Below are positions 1 through 10,566 of a stretch of 64,000 nt of DNA, piece by piece (the first letter of the stretch is position 1; each line of letters starts with the position of its first letter). A program made the translations under genes and the position numbers. The DNA lies in the NCBI GenBank assembly GCA_014802265.1, contig JAAVCP010000013.1, positions 62,001 to 126,000 on the forward strand. The letters are read 5' to 3'. The stretch comes from Bacteroides sp. (GTDB taxonomy: Bacteria; Bacteroidota; Bacteroidia; Bacteroidales; Muribaculaceae). The notes beneath the pieces were generated by a model that searched no databases, had not been told where the DNA came from, and was given only the letters and a program-made list of their open reading frames with translations.

Positions 1-551
1 CTTTGTGATTTTGCAAAAAAGGATTCTATGGCTTCCACAATCTTATCCGGTTCTTCCATTCTACCTTTTCCAACCAGTCCACTTGCCAACTCACCTGATT
101 TAGGTTCGATAATAATATTTCCACGTCTCTTAAGAAGTGTTATATTATCCTGAGTGGAAGGATGTTTCCACATGTCAAGATCCATGGCTGGAGCAATCAT
201 CACCGGTTCTTTAGCTGAAAGATAGGTTGTAATCAACATATTGTCGGCGATGCCATGTGCCATTTTACCAATTGTACAGGCAGTAGCAGGGGCAATCACC
301 ATAAGGTCTGCCCATAGACCAAGGTCCACATGGCTATGCCATTCTCCCGTATTAGCGGTGAAAAAATCACTTACTACGGGTTTACCACTTAGTGCTGCTA
401 AAGTGGCAGGAGTAATAAATTCCTTACCATTAGGAGTGATGACTACTTGTACTTCTGCGCCTTTTTTTATAAGAAGGCGCAGAAGGTATGCGGATTTATA
501 GGCTGCTATTCCACCTGAGATACCAAGCACAATATGTTTTCCTTTAAGCAT
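1..551 (-). CDS. coaBC: Phosphopantothenoylcysteine decarboxylase / phosphopantothenate-cysteine ligase, N-terminal part (runs off the left edge)
   Basis: Minus-strand translation from 551 reads MLKGKHIVLGISGGIAAYKSAYLLRLLIKKGAEVQVVITPNGKEFITPATLAALSGKPV...MAHGIADNMLITTYLSAKEPVMIAPAMDLDMW, typical of the CoaC flavoprotein domain. Open at the window edge, so absent from the ORF track. Confidence 0.9.
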   Translation of the reverse strand, partial: MLKGKHIVLGISGGIAAYKSAYLLRLLIKKGAEVQVVITPNGKEFITPATLAALSGKPVVSDFFTANTGEWHSHVDLGLWADLMVIAPATACTIGKMAHGIADNMLITTYLSAKEPVMIAPAMDLDMWKHPSTQDNITLLKRRGNIIIEPKSGELASGLVGKGRMEEPDKIVEAIESFFAKSQ

Positions 552-566
552 GTCTTTCAGATTATT

Positions 567-1349
567 TTATTTTTTGCGCTGATATTTATATTTAAGCTGA
601 CACAGCACATCTTTCGTGTTTTTAGGGAAATCTCCCTGCATAATCCAATCAAAGAAAGATGGTTCGCGTTTAAGCACCTCCTTTACTGCCTTCCCTTTGT
701 GTTTACCAAAATTAAATACAGGCACATCGTTATCGTCAAGGATAATTCTAGCTGCAAGATCAAGGTTTCTTCCGATAGTAGAGAATTTCGCAAGATACTC
801 TACATTATTTTGAAGATCGGGATATTTCCGTAATTGTCCAAGAAGCACTTCATAAGTTGCTTGAGTATCTGCCAAAGCACTGTGCGCATCGTCTAGATCT
901 GCTCCACAATAGAATTTATAAGCAGCCACGAGGGTGCGCTGCTCCATCTTATGAAAGATATTCTGTACATCAATAAAGCGTCTGCCGGAGATATCAAAAT
1001 TAATGCCACACCTGCCAAATTCCTCCATTAAGACAGGCACATCAAATTTATTACTATTATAGCCTGCAATATCACAACCCTCAAAAATATCGAGTAGTGA
1101 CTTTGCAATCTGACGGAAGGTTGGTTCATTTTTTACATCATCATCTGTAATGTGATGAACTGCAGTGCTTGCCGGTGGTATTGGCATTTCGGGATTAAGC
1201 CGTCGTGTCTTTTTTTCCTCATGTCCATCCGGATACACTTTTATAAAAGAAATTTCTACTATTCTATCGTGAGTCACATTGGTGCCTGTGGTCTCAAGAT
1301 CGAAGAATATTATAGGTCTGTCAAGATTTAGTTTTACTTCCTTTTCCAT
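567..1349 (-). CDS. 3'-5' exonuclease, DnaQ/DNA polymerase III epsilon-like
   Basis: ORF 260 aa; ExoI motif FFDLETTGTN, followed by HHITDDDV, AGYNSNKFDVPVL and DDAHSALADTQATYEVL. Confidence 0.9.
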   Translation of the reverse strand: MEKEVKLNLDRPIIFFDLETTGTNVTHDRIVEISFIKVYPDGHEEKKTRRLNPEMPIPPASTAVHHITDDDVKNEPTFRQIAKSLLDIFEGCDIAGYNSNKFDVPVLMEEFGRCGINFDISGRRFIDVQNIFHKMEQRTLVAAYKFYCGADLDDAHSALADTQATYEVLLGQLRKYPDLQNNVEYLAKFSTIGRNLDLAARIILDDNDVPVFNFGKHKGKAVKEVLKREPSFFDWIMQGDFPKNTKDVLCQLKYKYQRKK

Positions 1350-2473
1350 TATTCAATAACCTGCATAGGCATCTGTATAGTAACTATATTTTCATTTTTA
1401 TGCTGTTCAAGAGGTTCGAAAACACCTGGACGAGCGGGGTCTGACATACGGACAACTACAACATCTCCTCCTAGATTATTTAAGATCTCAATAGTGAACT
1501 GAGCATTGAATCCAATAGTCATGTCATTACCTTGATATTCACACATCACTTTCTCTTCAGCGGAAGTACCATAGTCCAAGTCTTGTGCTGCCAACCGCAT
1601 GCTACCATGAGTAATTTCAATCTTGACAAGATTAGAAGCTTTGCTTGAAAATATTGCTACCCGTCTCATCGCGTTGAGAAACGCTAAACGATCAACAGTC
1701 ATCGTAAAAGGATTAGATGAGGGAATAACGCGATTATAGTTAGGATAATTTCCTTTGATAAAGCGACATGTAAGAGTAAAGTTTGACATTTCAAATTTTG
1801 CTCCCTTCTCACCAATAGTCACTTTCACATTTTCTTCCTCCTTAGGAAGAACACTACGAAGAATTGATGCGGGTTTCGACGGCATTATAAATCCTCGATT
1901 AACCCCCGGATTAACATTTGTATTGATGTATCTGACAAGTTTATGTGTGTCACTTGCTACAAATGTAATATCGCCTTCATGTATATCCCAATATATACCG
2001 GTCATCATAGGACGAATTGGATCAGGACTAACAGCATATATTGTTTTCTCAATACCTTTCTGAATAACACTGGATGGAACATCTATGACAATAGCATCAT
2101 CTGAAACATCTTCCCCTTTCGGAAACTCATTGGCATTGACACCCATAAATTGGAAATGTCCGTTAAGAAAAGCCAAATCAATCTCTCCGGTCTCCTCATT
2201 AAGAGTAAAAGTTAGAGGTTGGTTGCTTATTTCTTTTGTAATTTCAAGCAGAGACTTTGCAGGGACAGCTATGGCTCCGTCAGAGTCACAGTCCATCACT
2301 TCCATTTTGGCTGTAACAATATTTTCCTGATCACTTCCTGTCACGGTCAAAATTTCATTTTCCACAGTAAACAGAAAATTATCCAAAATTGAAAGTGCAT
2401 TTTTGGAATTAATAACTTTGTTTACAGATTGTAGATTCTGTTGGAAAAGTTTTCCATCTATGTTAAATCTCAT
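1349..2473 (-). CDS. dnaN: DNA polymerase III subunit beta (sliding clamp)
   Basis: ORF 1349..2539; the likely true start is the internal Met MRFNIDGKLFQQNLQSVNKVI at 2473. C-terminus ...EQHKNENIVTIQMPMQVIE fits the DnaN family. Confidence 0.93.
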   Translation of the reverse strand: MRFNIDGKLFQQNLQSVNKVINSKNALSILDNFLFTVENEILTVTGSDQENIVTAKMEVMDCDSDGAIAVPAKSLLEITKEISNQPLTFTLNEETGEIDLAFLNGHFQFMGVNANEFPKGEDVSDDAIVIDVPSSVIQKGIEKTIYAVSPDPIRPMMTGIYWDIHEGDITFVASDTHKLVRYINTNVNPGVNRGFIMPSKPASILRSVLPKEEENVKVTIGEKGAKFEMSNFTLTCRFIKGNYPNYNRVIPSSNPFTMTVDRLAFLNAMRRVAIFSSKASNLVKIEITHGSMRLAAQDLDYGTSAEEKVMCEYQGNDMTIGFNAQFTIEILNNLGGDVVVVRMSDPARPGVFEPLEQHKNENIVTIQMPMQVIE

Positions 2474-2612
2474 ATTTTGTTGATTATTAGTTTCTAATCC
2501 TATTGTTTCCACATTTATGGGAAGCAAGTAATTATGCAAATTTAGTTATTTTTTCCGATATTTTATGCAAATTATCCTCTTAAAATTCTAAAAATACATT
2601 ATTTCGCAAAAA

Positions 2613-2639
2613 GGAGGTGTATCGTAGAGATACACCTCC
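2613..2639 (-). terminator. Hairpin terminator downstream of rplI
   Basis: ggaggtgtatc-gtaga-gatacacctcc, 11-bp perfect stem after the end of the rpsF-rpsR-rplI operon. Confidence 0.75.
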
Positions 2640-2696
2640 CCTAATATGTCTTAATAATAATTATCCGATATAATTATTATAGGAACAAAACATGAA

Positions 2697-3140
2697 TTAT
2701 TCAGCAACTACCTCAAATTCAATTTCCTTAATCACATCTTTATGGAACTTAATAGTAGCAGTGTAAACACCAACTTCCTTTACAGGTTCCTTTAGATAAA
2801 TTATCTTACGATCAACATTATGACCGATTTTCTCGAGAGCTTCAGCAATCTGGAGAGCATTTACGGAACCAAATACTGTTCCGGTTGAGCTTGTCTTCGC
2901 ACCGATTGTCAGCTTAATTCCTTCAAGAGCAGCAGCAGCAGCCTCTGCGTCAGCTTTAATCTGAGCAATTTTGTGAGCACGCTGTTTCTGGTCTTCTGCA
3001 AGACGCTTAAGAGCAGCTGAGGAAGCGATGATAGCTTTACCCTGTGGAATGAGATAGTTACGACCATAACCATCTTTCACTTCGACAACATCGTCTTTAT
3101 AACCGAGTTCAGCTATATTTTCTTTAAGTATTACTTTCAT
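2697..3140 (-). CDS. rplI: 50S ribosomal protein L9
   Basis: MKVILKENIAELGYKDDVVEVKDGYGRNYLIPQGKAI, L9 signature. Confidence 0.97.
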   Translation of the reverse strand: MKVILKENIAELGYKDDVVEVKDGYGRNYLIPQGKAIIASSAALKRLAEDQKQRAHKIAQIKADAEAAAAALEGIKLTIGAKTSSTGTVFGSVNALQIAEALEKIGHNVDRKIIYLKEPVKEVGVYTATIKFHKDVIKEIEFEVVAE

Positions 3141-3170
3141 GTTGAATATTCTTTGTCGGGGTTAAAATGA

Positions 3171-3437
3171 TTATTTCATCAAGTCAGCTACATAGGGCAG
3201 AAGTGCGAGATGACGTGCACGCTTAACAGCCTGAGCCACACGGCGTTGGAACTTCAATGAAGTACCTGTAATACGGCGTGGAAGGATTTTACCCTGCTCA
3301 TTGAGGAATTTCTTAAGGAATTCAGGATCCTTGTAGTCGATATACTTGATGCCGCTACGTTTGAAACGACAATATTTTTTCTTCTTGGTGTCAACGGTGA
3401 GAGGAGTAAGATAACGGATTTCGCTGTTTGCTGCCAT
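3171..3437 (-). CDS. rpsR: 30S ribosomal protein S18
   Basis: [62 protein letters not shown]. Confidence 0.97.
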   Translation of the reverse strand: MAANSEIRYLTPLTVDTKKKKYCRFKRSGIKYIDYKDPEFLKKFLNEQGKILPRRITGTSLKFQRRVAQAVKRARHLALLPYVADLMK

Positions 3438-3439
3438 GA

Positions 3440-3826
3440 TTATGCCTCCTTATTTTCTACCTCGGCAACTGCCTCAGCTGGTTGTTCACTTGCTTTCTTT
3501 GATCTCAGATTACGACGCTTTTCAGCATATTCCTGTGCATACTTATCAAGACGGAAGGTGAGGAAGCGGATTACACGCTCATCACGACGGAATGCTGTCT
3601 CAAGCTGTTTTACAATTGTGGGTTCACCCTTGAACTCAAGAAGGCAATAAAAACCTGTCGATTTCTTTTGGATAGGGTAAGCGAGTTTGCGAAGGCCCCA
3701 AGCCTCTTCATTGATCACTTCAGCTCCGTTAGCCTGAAGCACGCCTTTGAATTTTTCTACCGCTTCCTTCATCTGATCATCAGATAAAACGGGAGTTAAA
3801 ATGAAAACGGTCTCGTAAGAATTCAT
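3440..3826 (-). CDS. rpsF: 30S ribosomal protein S6
   Basis: [26 protein letters not shown]...[23 protein letters not shown]. Confidence 0.96.
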   Translation of the reverse strand: MNSYETVFILTPVLSDDQMKEAVEKFKGVLQANGAEVINEEAWGLRKLAYPIQKKSTGFYCLLEFKGEPTIVKQLETAFRRDERVIRFLTFRLDKYAQEYAEKRRNLRSKKASEQPAEAVAEVENKEA

Positions 3827-3959
3827 ACGTTTTACGTTAATTATATTGTTATTTAGTTGAGAATAAGATGATTAAAAGATTAAATATACTTCTACGAATA
3901 TCTTATTCAGTTGCAAAATTACAAAAAATTATACTATTCTACAAAATTTTATGTAGTTT

Positions 3960-4778
3960 TTATTTATTTTCTTGTTCTTGCAGACGCCTGAATGCCTCAG
4001 TCCGTCCTGCTGTGACTTTCTCAGCATAATGTGCATCACTGTTTATTGCCAAGGATATTTTGGCAACCTGTAGTTTATGCCACCAGCATTCATTTGGAAA
4101 GAATCGTCCCTTATCATAAAAAGCCTTAGTGTTTATTTCTACTATCATCCCTGAGCTTTTTACATGCGATACAACATCATCAATCAATGCCTCATACCAT
4201 CCCTGATTCTCAATTGTAGGATCAACTAATGAAGCATTCCCCATAATTTTATCAAAATGACCTAACAATCCAAATCCTCCCCGTTCTATCATTATTAGCA
4301 CTTGTTCGAAATATTTTTCTACCACATATCTCAGATCACCTTTATATCCTTCTTTTAAATATTGATTGAAGCGTTCAAACTTCCCATCGCAATCAAGAAA
4401 AATACCATCCTGATTTGGTACAAAATGCACTGAACCAAGTCGAAAATCAAGTGGAAGATTCTGAAAATAATCAATATGAGGACCATATTCGCTACCCAAT
4501 CCATCAATTTCCAGAGAAGTAAGAATATTCATCCTCCCTTCATATTCACTTTGTATGCGCTTCATCTCATATAAGTATTCTGTCATCTGCTCTTTCTTCA
4601 TATTACATGGAGAAGTAATATTTATAGGAGAATGTGGAGTAAATGCAAAATGTTTCATCCCCACTTTCTCGGCTGCTCTGGCTATAGTGGCGATATCGTC
4701 TCGTCCATCGCAGAACTGTGTGTGTGCATGAAAGTTATAATCTCTTGTTTGCTCAGTTATTATTTTCAGATCCGTCAT
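3960..4778 (-). CDS. PHP-domain histidinol-phosphatase-like protein
   Basis: YNFHAHTQFCDGRDDIATIARAAEKVGMKHFAFTPHSP ... INSDAHY motifs of the PHP superfamily. Confidence 0.85.
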   Translation of the reverse strand: MTDLKIITEQTRDYNFHAHTQFCDGRDDIATIARAAEKVGMKHFAFTPHSPINITSPCNMKKEQMTEYLYEMKRIQSEYEGRMNILTSLEIDGLGSEYGPHIDYFQNLPLDFRLGSVHFVPNQDGIFLDCDGKFERFNQYLKEGYKGDLRYVVEKYFEQVLIMIERGGFGLLGHFDKIMGNASLVDPTIENQGWYEALIDDVVSHVKSSGMIVEINTKAFYDKGRFFPNECWWHKLQVAKISLAINSDAHYAEKVTAGRTEAFRRLQEQENK

Positions 4779-4861
4779 ATTGTCAATTTTTAGAACAACA
4801 GGATTAAGATTTTTCTGAGCTTAATTCCTTTGTTCTTTAAATGCTTATTTATCAATCTATA

Positions 4862-5335
4862 ATTCTTGACTGAACTTCCACTCCCGTAGCCAAACTACAA
4901 ATATGCTTAAGAGTGCTACCGTTACAGACAGTCCAATGCCTACGGAAACTTCATAGAGTATTGGGGTGCTCCACAATATTGCCGTAAGCGCATTAAATAT
5001 ATATAGGTAGTAGTCACGCATGTCATAAACAATGCAGGAATAAGAGTCACATAATAATTACGTCTCTTAGAAGCAAGGTAGACTGTAAGGGACCAAAGAG
5101 TAAACACCGACAATTCTTGATTGCACCATGCAAAATATCGCCACAATACAGCTATATTCAAGAACTGTATCAGAGAAATTTTCCAAGTTGGTAAAAGTAC
5201 GTAGTCCACTCCATCATCCATAGTTTGAACTGGCGTAGGACGGTTCTTGTCAATATCAAAAACACGACTCCCATAGCGTCCATAAAACACTGAGCCACCA
5301 CAAAGCACTAAAAGAACAATAATAAATGAAATCAT
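4862..5335 (-). pseudogene. Carbon starvation protein A (CstA-like), remnant with internal deletion and frameshift
   Basis: ORF 4940..5335 joins a CstA N-terminus (DGVDYVLLPTWKISLIQFLNIA) directly to a CstA C-terminal segment (LWRYFAWCNQELSVFTLWSLTVYLASKRRNYYVTLIPALFMTCVTTTYI). The remaining C-terminus continues in another frame as NALTAILWSTPILYEVSVGIGLSVTVALLSIFVVWLREWKFSQEL*, after a TA-dinucleotide run at about 4996-5006. Confidence 0.8.
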
Positions 5336-6756
5336 TTCCCTCCTTTTAAGCTACGATACACTTCACTTTTTAATTTTGTTAGTTCTGTTCTTTTAGTCTC
5401 TAATGTTTTCTCAAGTTTCAGAATTTCATCCTTAACATTATCAGCACGATTCAAAGGATAACGCCGACGTAACTCAGTTAACTTTCTTTCATCATTGCTT
5501 AAAGCATTTGATGCTTTAAGATAGGCATTCATTGCATCAAAAGCGGTACGATTTTTAAAATCGGTCATTGTGTAATAAAATTCACCCTGACCTATAGGGA
5601 ACTTGAAATCTACTCGTTTATTTTCACCTTCTTTACCTAATTCAGATATTATATCAAGTGTCTCCTGATATATTTGTTCATCAGAAGGGTTCTGAGTTTT
5701 TCTGAAATCAGATATGCGAGCCATATCAATAATATAATCGTCATCAGGATCATAGTTTTTGCGTAGATCATTAACCATATATACATAGATTGTAACCTTA
5801 CCTTCTAATCTATTTCTATCGGTTGCCCACCACCCTACTCCATTTTCTTCGTCAATTGCCATCATGTAGTCATTATAGGGAGAATTAAATGGCATCCCAA
5901 TATTTTGGGGCTGAAGGTACGCACCTGCTGCAGGATCACGTGAAGCAACAAAAATATCATAGCCTCCCATTGAACCGTCTCCATTGGAAGCATAATAAAG
6001 TGTTACTCCATCAGACATCATGAAAGGGAAATCTGCAAATCGACCGTTGCTTAAGTTATCATCAACCGGAGCAACATCATGCCAATCTCCATTAGTGAGA
6101 CGTATTGCGTCTACCAAATGCACGTTGCCTATACTGTCTGGCTCACCCCACATCATATAATCACCATCTTCGCTGACGAATGCCATTTCAGCGCCATTTC
6201 GGTGTTCCTCAAAAGGTATTTCTTCTGGTCCGACAAGACGACCTGCGGAACTGGACAATTTATAATGTTTAAAAAAATTGTCAGTCGGTAGTGAAATAGA
6301 ATCTATAATGACTATTTTTTCTACACGGGACATCGCATTTTCTGCGATTGAAAGTTGTCTTTCAAGCTCCTCAACAGTTTCACCTGCCACTTGTCCTGAT
6401 TTTTCACGATATCTTTTAAAATTATCATAAAACTCAGCTGCTCTGTCAAAATCATAATTCATGAAAGCGAGCCGACCAAGATATAAATTGGCTGGACCAT
6501 AACCTTTAGCACGTGCCTTTTCCAAAAGAGTTTTTGCTTCATCATAATGTTCGGCATCAAACTCACAAGCACCTAAAAGATAGCAATACTCAGCGGAGGC
6601 GGTCAATTTGGGATTTGCAGCCACCGCACTTTCCAGCAGCTTGCGTGCAGCCCAAAAGTCACCTTCTTTTACAAGTTGTCTTGCCTCATCAATAGCAGCA
6701 GAATAGCTGATAAGAACACAGACACTACATAATAAAGAAACAATTAATTTTTTCAT
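5332..6756 (-). CDS. Exported TPR protein with WD40-like (PD40) beta-propeller repeats
   Basis: Signal peptide MKKLIVSLLCSVCVLISYSAA; TPR-like N-terminus; FPFMMSDGVTLYYASNGDGSMGGYDIFVASRD motif typical of PD40 repeats. Confidence 0.75.
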   Translation of the reverse strand: MKKLIVSLLCSVCVLISYSAAIDEARQLVKEGDFWAARKLLESAVAANPKLTASAEYCYLLGACEFDAEHYDEAKTLLEKARAKGYGPANLYLGRLAFMNYDFDRAAEFYDNFKRYREKSGQVAGETVEELERQLSIAENAMSRVEKIVIIDSISLPTDNFFKHYKLSSSAGRLVGPEEIPFEEHRNGAEMAFVSEDGDYMMWGEPDSIGNVHLVDAIRLTNGDWHDVAPVDDNLSNGRFADFPFMMSDGVTLYYASNGDGSMGGYDIFVASRDPAAGAYLQPQNIGMPFNSPYNDYMMAIDEENGVGWWATDRNRLEGKVTIYVYMVNDLRKNYDPDDDYIIDMARISDFRKTQNPSDEQIYQETLDIISELGKEGENKRVDFKFPIGQGEFYYTMTDFKNRTAFDAMNAYLKASNALSNDERKLTELRRRYPLNRADNVKDEILKLEKTLETKRTELTKLKSEVYRSLKGGK

Positions 6757-6893
6757 TTACCGATTTTCAATCTAAAGCATTGAGTATTCTTTACCTATTA
6801 TAAATTAAGGCAAAATTAGACAAAAAACAGGAATTTTCAAATAATAAATCACTTAAAGATACAAAAACAGTAGGAAAAATTAAACTTTTTTAG

Positions 6894-6901
6894 TAACTTT
6901 G
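6894..6901 (+). promoter_or_regulatory. Putative Bacteroidota -7 promoter element of etfBA-acd
   Basis: TAACTTTG matches TAnnTTTG, about 38 nt upstream of the etfB ATG. Confidence 0.55.
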
Positions 6902-6938
6902 CCCCACAATACAATAAGACTACTTAAAATAAATAAAT

Positions 6939-7808
6939 ATGAGCTTAAATATTATTGTGCTTGCAAAACAGGTTCCTGATACACGCAACGTGGGTAAGGA
7001 TGCCATGAAAGCCGATGGCACAATCAACAGAGCGGCTCTCCCGGCCATCTTCAATCCGGAAGACCTTAATGCTCTTGAGCAGGCATTAAAACTTAAAGAT
7101 CTATATCCTGGCAGTAAGGTTACTATTTTAACCATGGGACCTACTCGCGCAGCGGAAATTATTCGTGAGGGTATGTTCCGTGGTGCTGATGGTGGAATTG
7201 TTTTATCTGACAGAGCATTTGCGGGAAGCGACACCCTTGCAACATCATACGCTTTAAGTGCAGCTATCAGAAAAATTGGTAATTATGACATCATAATTGG
7301 TGGTAGACAGGCTATTGATGGTGATACAGCTCAAGTTGGACCACAAATAGCAGAAAAGCTCGGCATTCCTCAGATTACTTATGCTGAAGATATAATTAGT
7401 GCTGATAATAAAGAGGTAGTGGTAAAACGCAGAATTGAGAGTGGAGTTGAAACAGTGAAAGCTAAACTTCCTCTTGTGGTGACAGTAAATAGTTCAGCAG
7501 CCGATTGTCGCCCGCGCAATGCTAAATCTGTACAGAAATATAAGTATGCTGCTGTGCCTTCCGAAGTGGCTAACAACGAGGCTAAGAAAGAATTTATTAC
7601 TAAACGTCCTTATCTTGAGATTGGTGAATGGTCAGCAAACTCCGTTGATGCAGATCTCGCACAATGTGGTCTTGCCGGTTCTCCTACTAAGGTAAAATCC
7701 ATTGAAAATGTGGTTTTTACTGCTAAAGAGGCACGTCAAATTGAAAATAACGATGAAGAACTTGAGGCTCTTATCGTTGACTTAATCGCTAATCACACTA
7801 TCGGCTAA
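6939..7808 (+). CDS. etfB: Electron transfer flavoprotein subunit beta
   Basis: MSLNIIVLAKQVPDTRNVGKDAMKADGTINRAALPAIFNPEDLNALEQAL...GGRQAIDGDTAQVGPQIAE. Confidence 0.93.
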   Translation: MSLNIIVLAKQVPDTRNVGKDAMKADGTINRAALPAIFNPEDLNALEQALKLKDLYPGSKVTILTMGPTRAAEIIREGMFRGADGGIVLSDRAFAGSDTLATSYALSAAIRKIGNYDIIIGGRQAIDGDTAQVGPQIAEKLGIPQITYAEDIISADNKEVVVKRRIESGVETVKAKLPLVVTVNSSAADCRPRNAKSVQKYKYAAVPSEVANNEAKKEFITKRPYLEIGEWSANSVDADLAQCGLAGSPTKVKSIENVVFTAKEARQIENNDEELEALIVDLIANHTIG

Positions 7809-7830
7809 TAACTAAACATCTGACTTCAAA

Positions 7831-8859
7831 ATGACAGACAAAAATAATCTGATCGTCTATTGCGAATACGAAGACGGTAAAGTGGCTGACGTAAGCCTCG
7901 AACTCCTTACTAAGGGTCGTCAGCTTGCCGACAAACTTGGTATCAAACTCGAAGCTGTAGTAGCAGGTGATAATCTGAAGGATATTGAAAAACAAATTCT
8001 TCCTTACGGAGTTGACACCATATATAAATTTGAAGACTCACGTCTTTATCCCTATACCTCTCTTCCTCATTCTTCAATTCTCATCAATCTTTTCAAGGAG
8101 ATAGAACCTAGAATTGCATTTATGGGAGCAACTTCTATTGGTCGTGATCTTGGTCCAAGAGTTTCTTCAGCTTTACATAGTGGTCTGACAGCAGATTGTA
8201 CTTCTCTTGAAATTGGTGATTATACCGATGCCAAGACAGGCAAAGAATATAAGGATCTACTTTATCAGATCCGTCCTGCATTTGGTGGCAATATAGTAGC
8301 TACTATTGTAAATCCCGACTGCCGTCCGCAGATGGCTACTGTACGCGAGGGGGTAATGAAAAAAGAAGTGCGTGACTCCAACTATAAGGGTGAGGTAATA
8401 ACTAAGGAAGTAAATAAATATACACGTCCCGAAGATTTTGTGGTTAGCATTATTGATCGTCATGTAGAGAAATCAAAAGTCAATCTTAAGGGTAGTCCTA
8501 TTGTTGTTGCTGGAGGTTACGGTGTTGGCAGTAAAGAAAACTTTGATCTTCTTTATAAACTTGCTGATACACTTGGAGCAGAAGTTGGAGCAAGTCGTGC
8601 AGCAGTTGATGCAGGTTGGGCTGATCATGACCGACAGATTGGACAGACTGGTGTGACTGTAAGACCTAAGCTTTATATTGCTTGTGGAATATCGGGTCAA
8701 ATTCAACATATTGCTGGTATGCAAGATTCTTCAATCATCATATCAATAAATTCTGATCCAGATGCCCCTATCAACAATATAGCTGACTATGTTATCACCG
8801 GAAAGATAGAGGATGTGCTTCCCAAACTTATCAAATATTACAAAAAGAATTCAAAATAA
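7831..8859 (+). CDS. etfA: Electron transfer flavoprotein subunit alpha
   Basis: C-terminal FAD-binding signature SRAAVDAGWADHDRQIGQTGVTVRPKLYIACGISGQIQHIAGMQDSSIIISINSDPDAPI. Confidence 0.93.
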   Translation: MTDKNNLIVYCEYEDGKVADVSLELLTKGRQLADKLGIKLEAVVAGDNLKDIEKQILPYGVDTIYKFEDSRLYPYTSLPHSSILINLFKEIEPRIAFMGATSIGRDLGPRVSSALHSGLTADCTSLEIGDYTDAKTGKEYKDLLYQIRPAFGGNIVATIVNPDCRPQMATVREGVMKKEVRDSNYKGEVITKEVNKYTRPEDFVVSIIDRHVEKSKVNLKGSPIVVAGGYGVGSKENFDLLYKLADTLGAEVGASRAAVDAGWADHDRQIGQTGVTVRPKLYIACGISGQIQHIAGMQDSSIIISINSDPDAPINNIADYVITGKIEDVLPKLIKYYKKNSK

Positions 8860-10559
8860 TGGCTAATTTCTATAAAGATAATGACTCCCTGAAGCATTAT
8901 CTGAATCATCCCCTGATGAGCAAGATTGTTGAGCTAAAGGAGAGAAACTTTGCCGACGCTGATAAATATGACTACGCACCACAGAATTTTGAAGACGCTA
9001 TGGATAGCTATGACCGCGTACTTGAAATTGTTGGTGACATTTGTGCAAATATTATTGCTGAAAATGCAGAAGATGTAGACCATGAGGGTCCGGTTGTGAA
9101 AAACGGTCATGTTAACTACGCCACTGGTACTCAGAAAAATCTTGACGCATGTCGTAAAGCTGGATTAATGGGTATGGCTATGCCACGTCGTTTAGGTGGT
9201 CTTAACTTCCCTATTACTCCTTACATCATGGCAGCTGATATCGTAAGCCGTGCTGATGCCGGTTTTGAAAATCTCTGGGGTCTTCAGGACTGTGCTGAAA
9301 CTATTTATGAATTTGCATCTGAAGAACAGAAACAAAAATATATTCCACGTGTTTGCCAAGGAGAAACAATGTCAATGGACCTTACTGAACCAGATGCTGG
9401 CTCAGATCTTCAATCTGTAATGCTCAAAGCTACTAAGAAGGAAGACGGTTCATACGTTCTCAACGGTGTAAAGCGTTTCATTACCAATGGTGACAGCGAC
9501 ATTCATTTAGTACTTGCCCGTTCAGAAGAAGGTTCAAAAGATGGACGTGGTCTGTCTATGTTCATCTATGATAAGCGTAAGGGTGGAGTAACTGTTCGTC
9601 GTATCGAAAACAAGATGGGTATTAAAGGCAGTCCAACTTGTGAACTTGTATATAAGGATGCCCCAGCTGAACTCGTAGGAAGCACTCGTCTCGGTCTTAT
9701 CAAATATGTGATGGCGCTAATGAACGGTGCTCGTCTCGGAATCGCAGCCCAATCTGTGGGTTTGAGTGAAGCCGCATATCGTGAGGCACTTGCTTATGCA
9801 AAAGACCGTAAACAATTTGGGAAAGCTATTATTGAGTTTCCTGCTGTAGCAGAAATCCTTTCCACGATGAAAGCAAAGCTTGATGCTTCACGTGCTTTAC
9901 TTTATGCCTGCACTCGTTTTGTAGATATGTATAAGGTATATGACGATATTGCAAAAGAGCGTCCTCTAACAATTGAAGAGAAGAAAGAGCAGAAATATTA
10001 TAGTCGTCTTGCTGATGCCTTCACTCCTCTCGCTAAGGGTATGACTTCAGAATACTGTAATCAGAATACTTACGATTGCATTCAAATTCATGGTGGTTCA
10101 GGTTTCATGAAGGATTATACTTGTGAGCGTCTTTATCGTGATGCTCGTATCACAAGTATTTATGAAGGTACTACCCAGCTTCAGGTTGTTGCAGCTATAC
10201 GCCATGTTACTACTGGTACTTATCTCAATAAGATTCATGAGTTTGAAACTATGCAAGTAAAGACAGAGGATGAGGCGATTAAGAATATACTTGTAGATAT
10301 GACTCAGCAGTATGCTGATGCAGTGCAGGCTGTGATGGGTGTAGATGATACAAAGTATCATGATTTTATGGCGCGTCGTCTTGTGGAGATGGCAGGTAAT
10401 ATTATCATGGGTTATCTCCTTCTTGAGGATGCTCAGAGTGATGACTCATTCCGCCGCTCTCTCAATGTCTATGTGAAGTATGGTCAGGCTGAGGTGGCTC
10501 GTCATGCCTCATTTATTGGAAATTTTCGTCCAGAACAAATTAGTGATTATCTTTATTGA
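8859..10559 (+). CDS. Acyl-CoA dehydrogenase family protein
   Basis: MSMDLTEPDAGSDLQSVMLKATKKEDGSYVLNGVKRFITNGD; AYAKDRKQFGKAI; IQIHGGSGFMKDYTCERLYRDARITSIYEGTTQLQ. Start overlaps the etfA stop (TAATG). Confidence 0.93.
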   Translation: MANFYKDNDSLKHYLNHPLMSKIVELKERNFADADKYDYAPQNFEDAMDSYDRVLEIVGDICANIIAENAEDVDHEGPVVKNGHVNYATGTQKNLDACRKAGLMGMAMPRRLGGLNFPITPYIMAADIVSRADAGFENLWGLQDCAETIYEFASEEQKQKYIPRVCQGETMSMDLTEPDAGSDLQSVMLKATKKEDGSYVLNGVKRFITNGDSDIHLVLARSEEGSKDGRGLSMFIYDKRKGGVTVRRIENKMGIKGSPTCELVYKDAPAELVGSTRLGLIKYVMALMNGARLGIAAQSVGLSEAAYREALAYAKDRKQFGKAIIEFPAVAEILSTMKAKLDASRALLYACTRFVDMYKVYDDIAKERPLTIEEKKEQKYYSRLADAFTPLAKGMTSEYCNQNTYDCIQIHGGSGFMKDYTCERLYRDARITSIYEGTTQLQVVAAIRHVTTGTYLNKIHEFETMQVKTEDEAIKNILVDMTQQYADAVQAVMGVDDTKYHDFMARRLVEMAGNIIMGYLLLEDAQSDDSFRRSLNVYVKYGQAEVARHASFIGNFRPEQISDYLY

Positions 10560-10566
10560 TTAGTCT

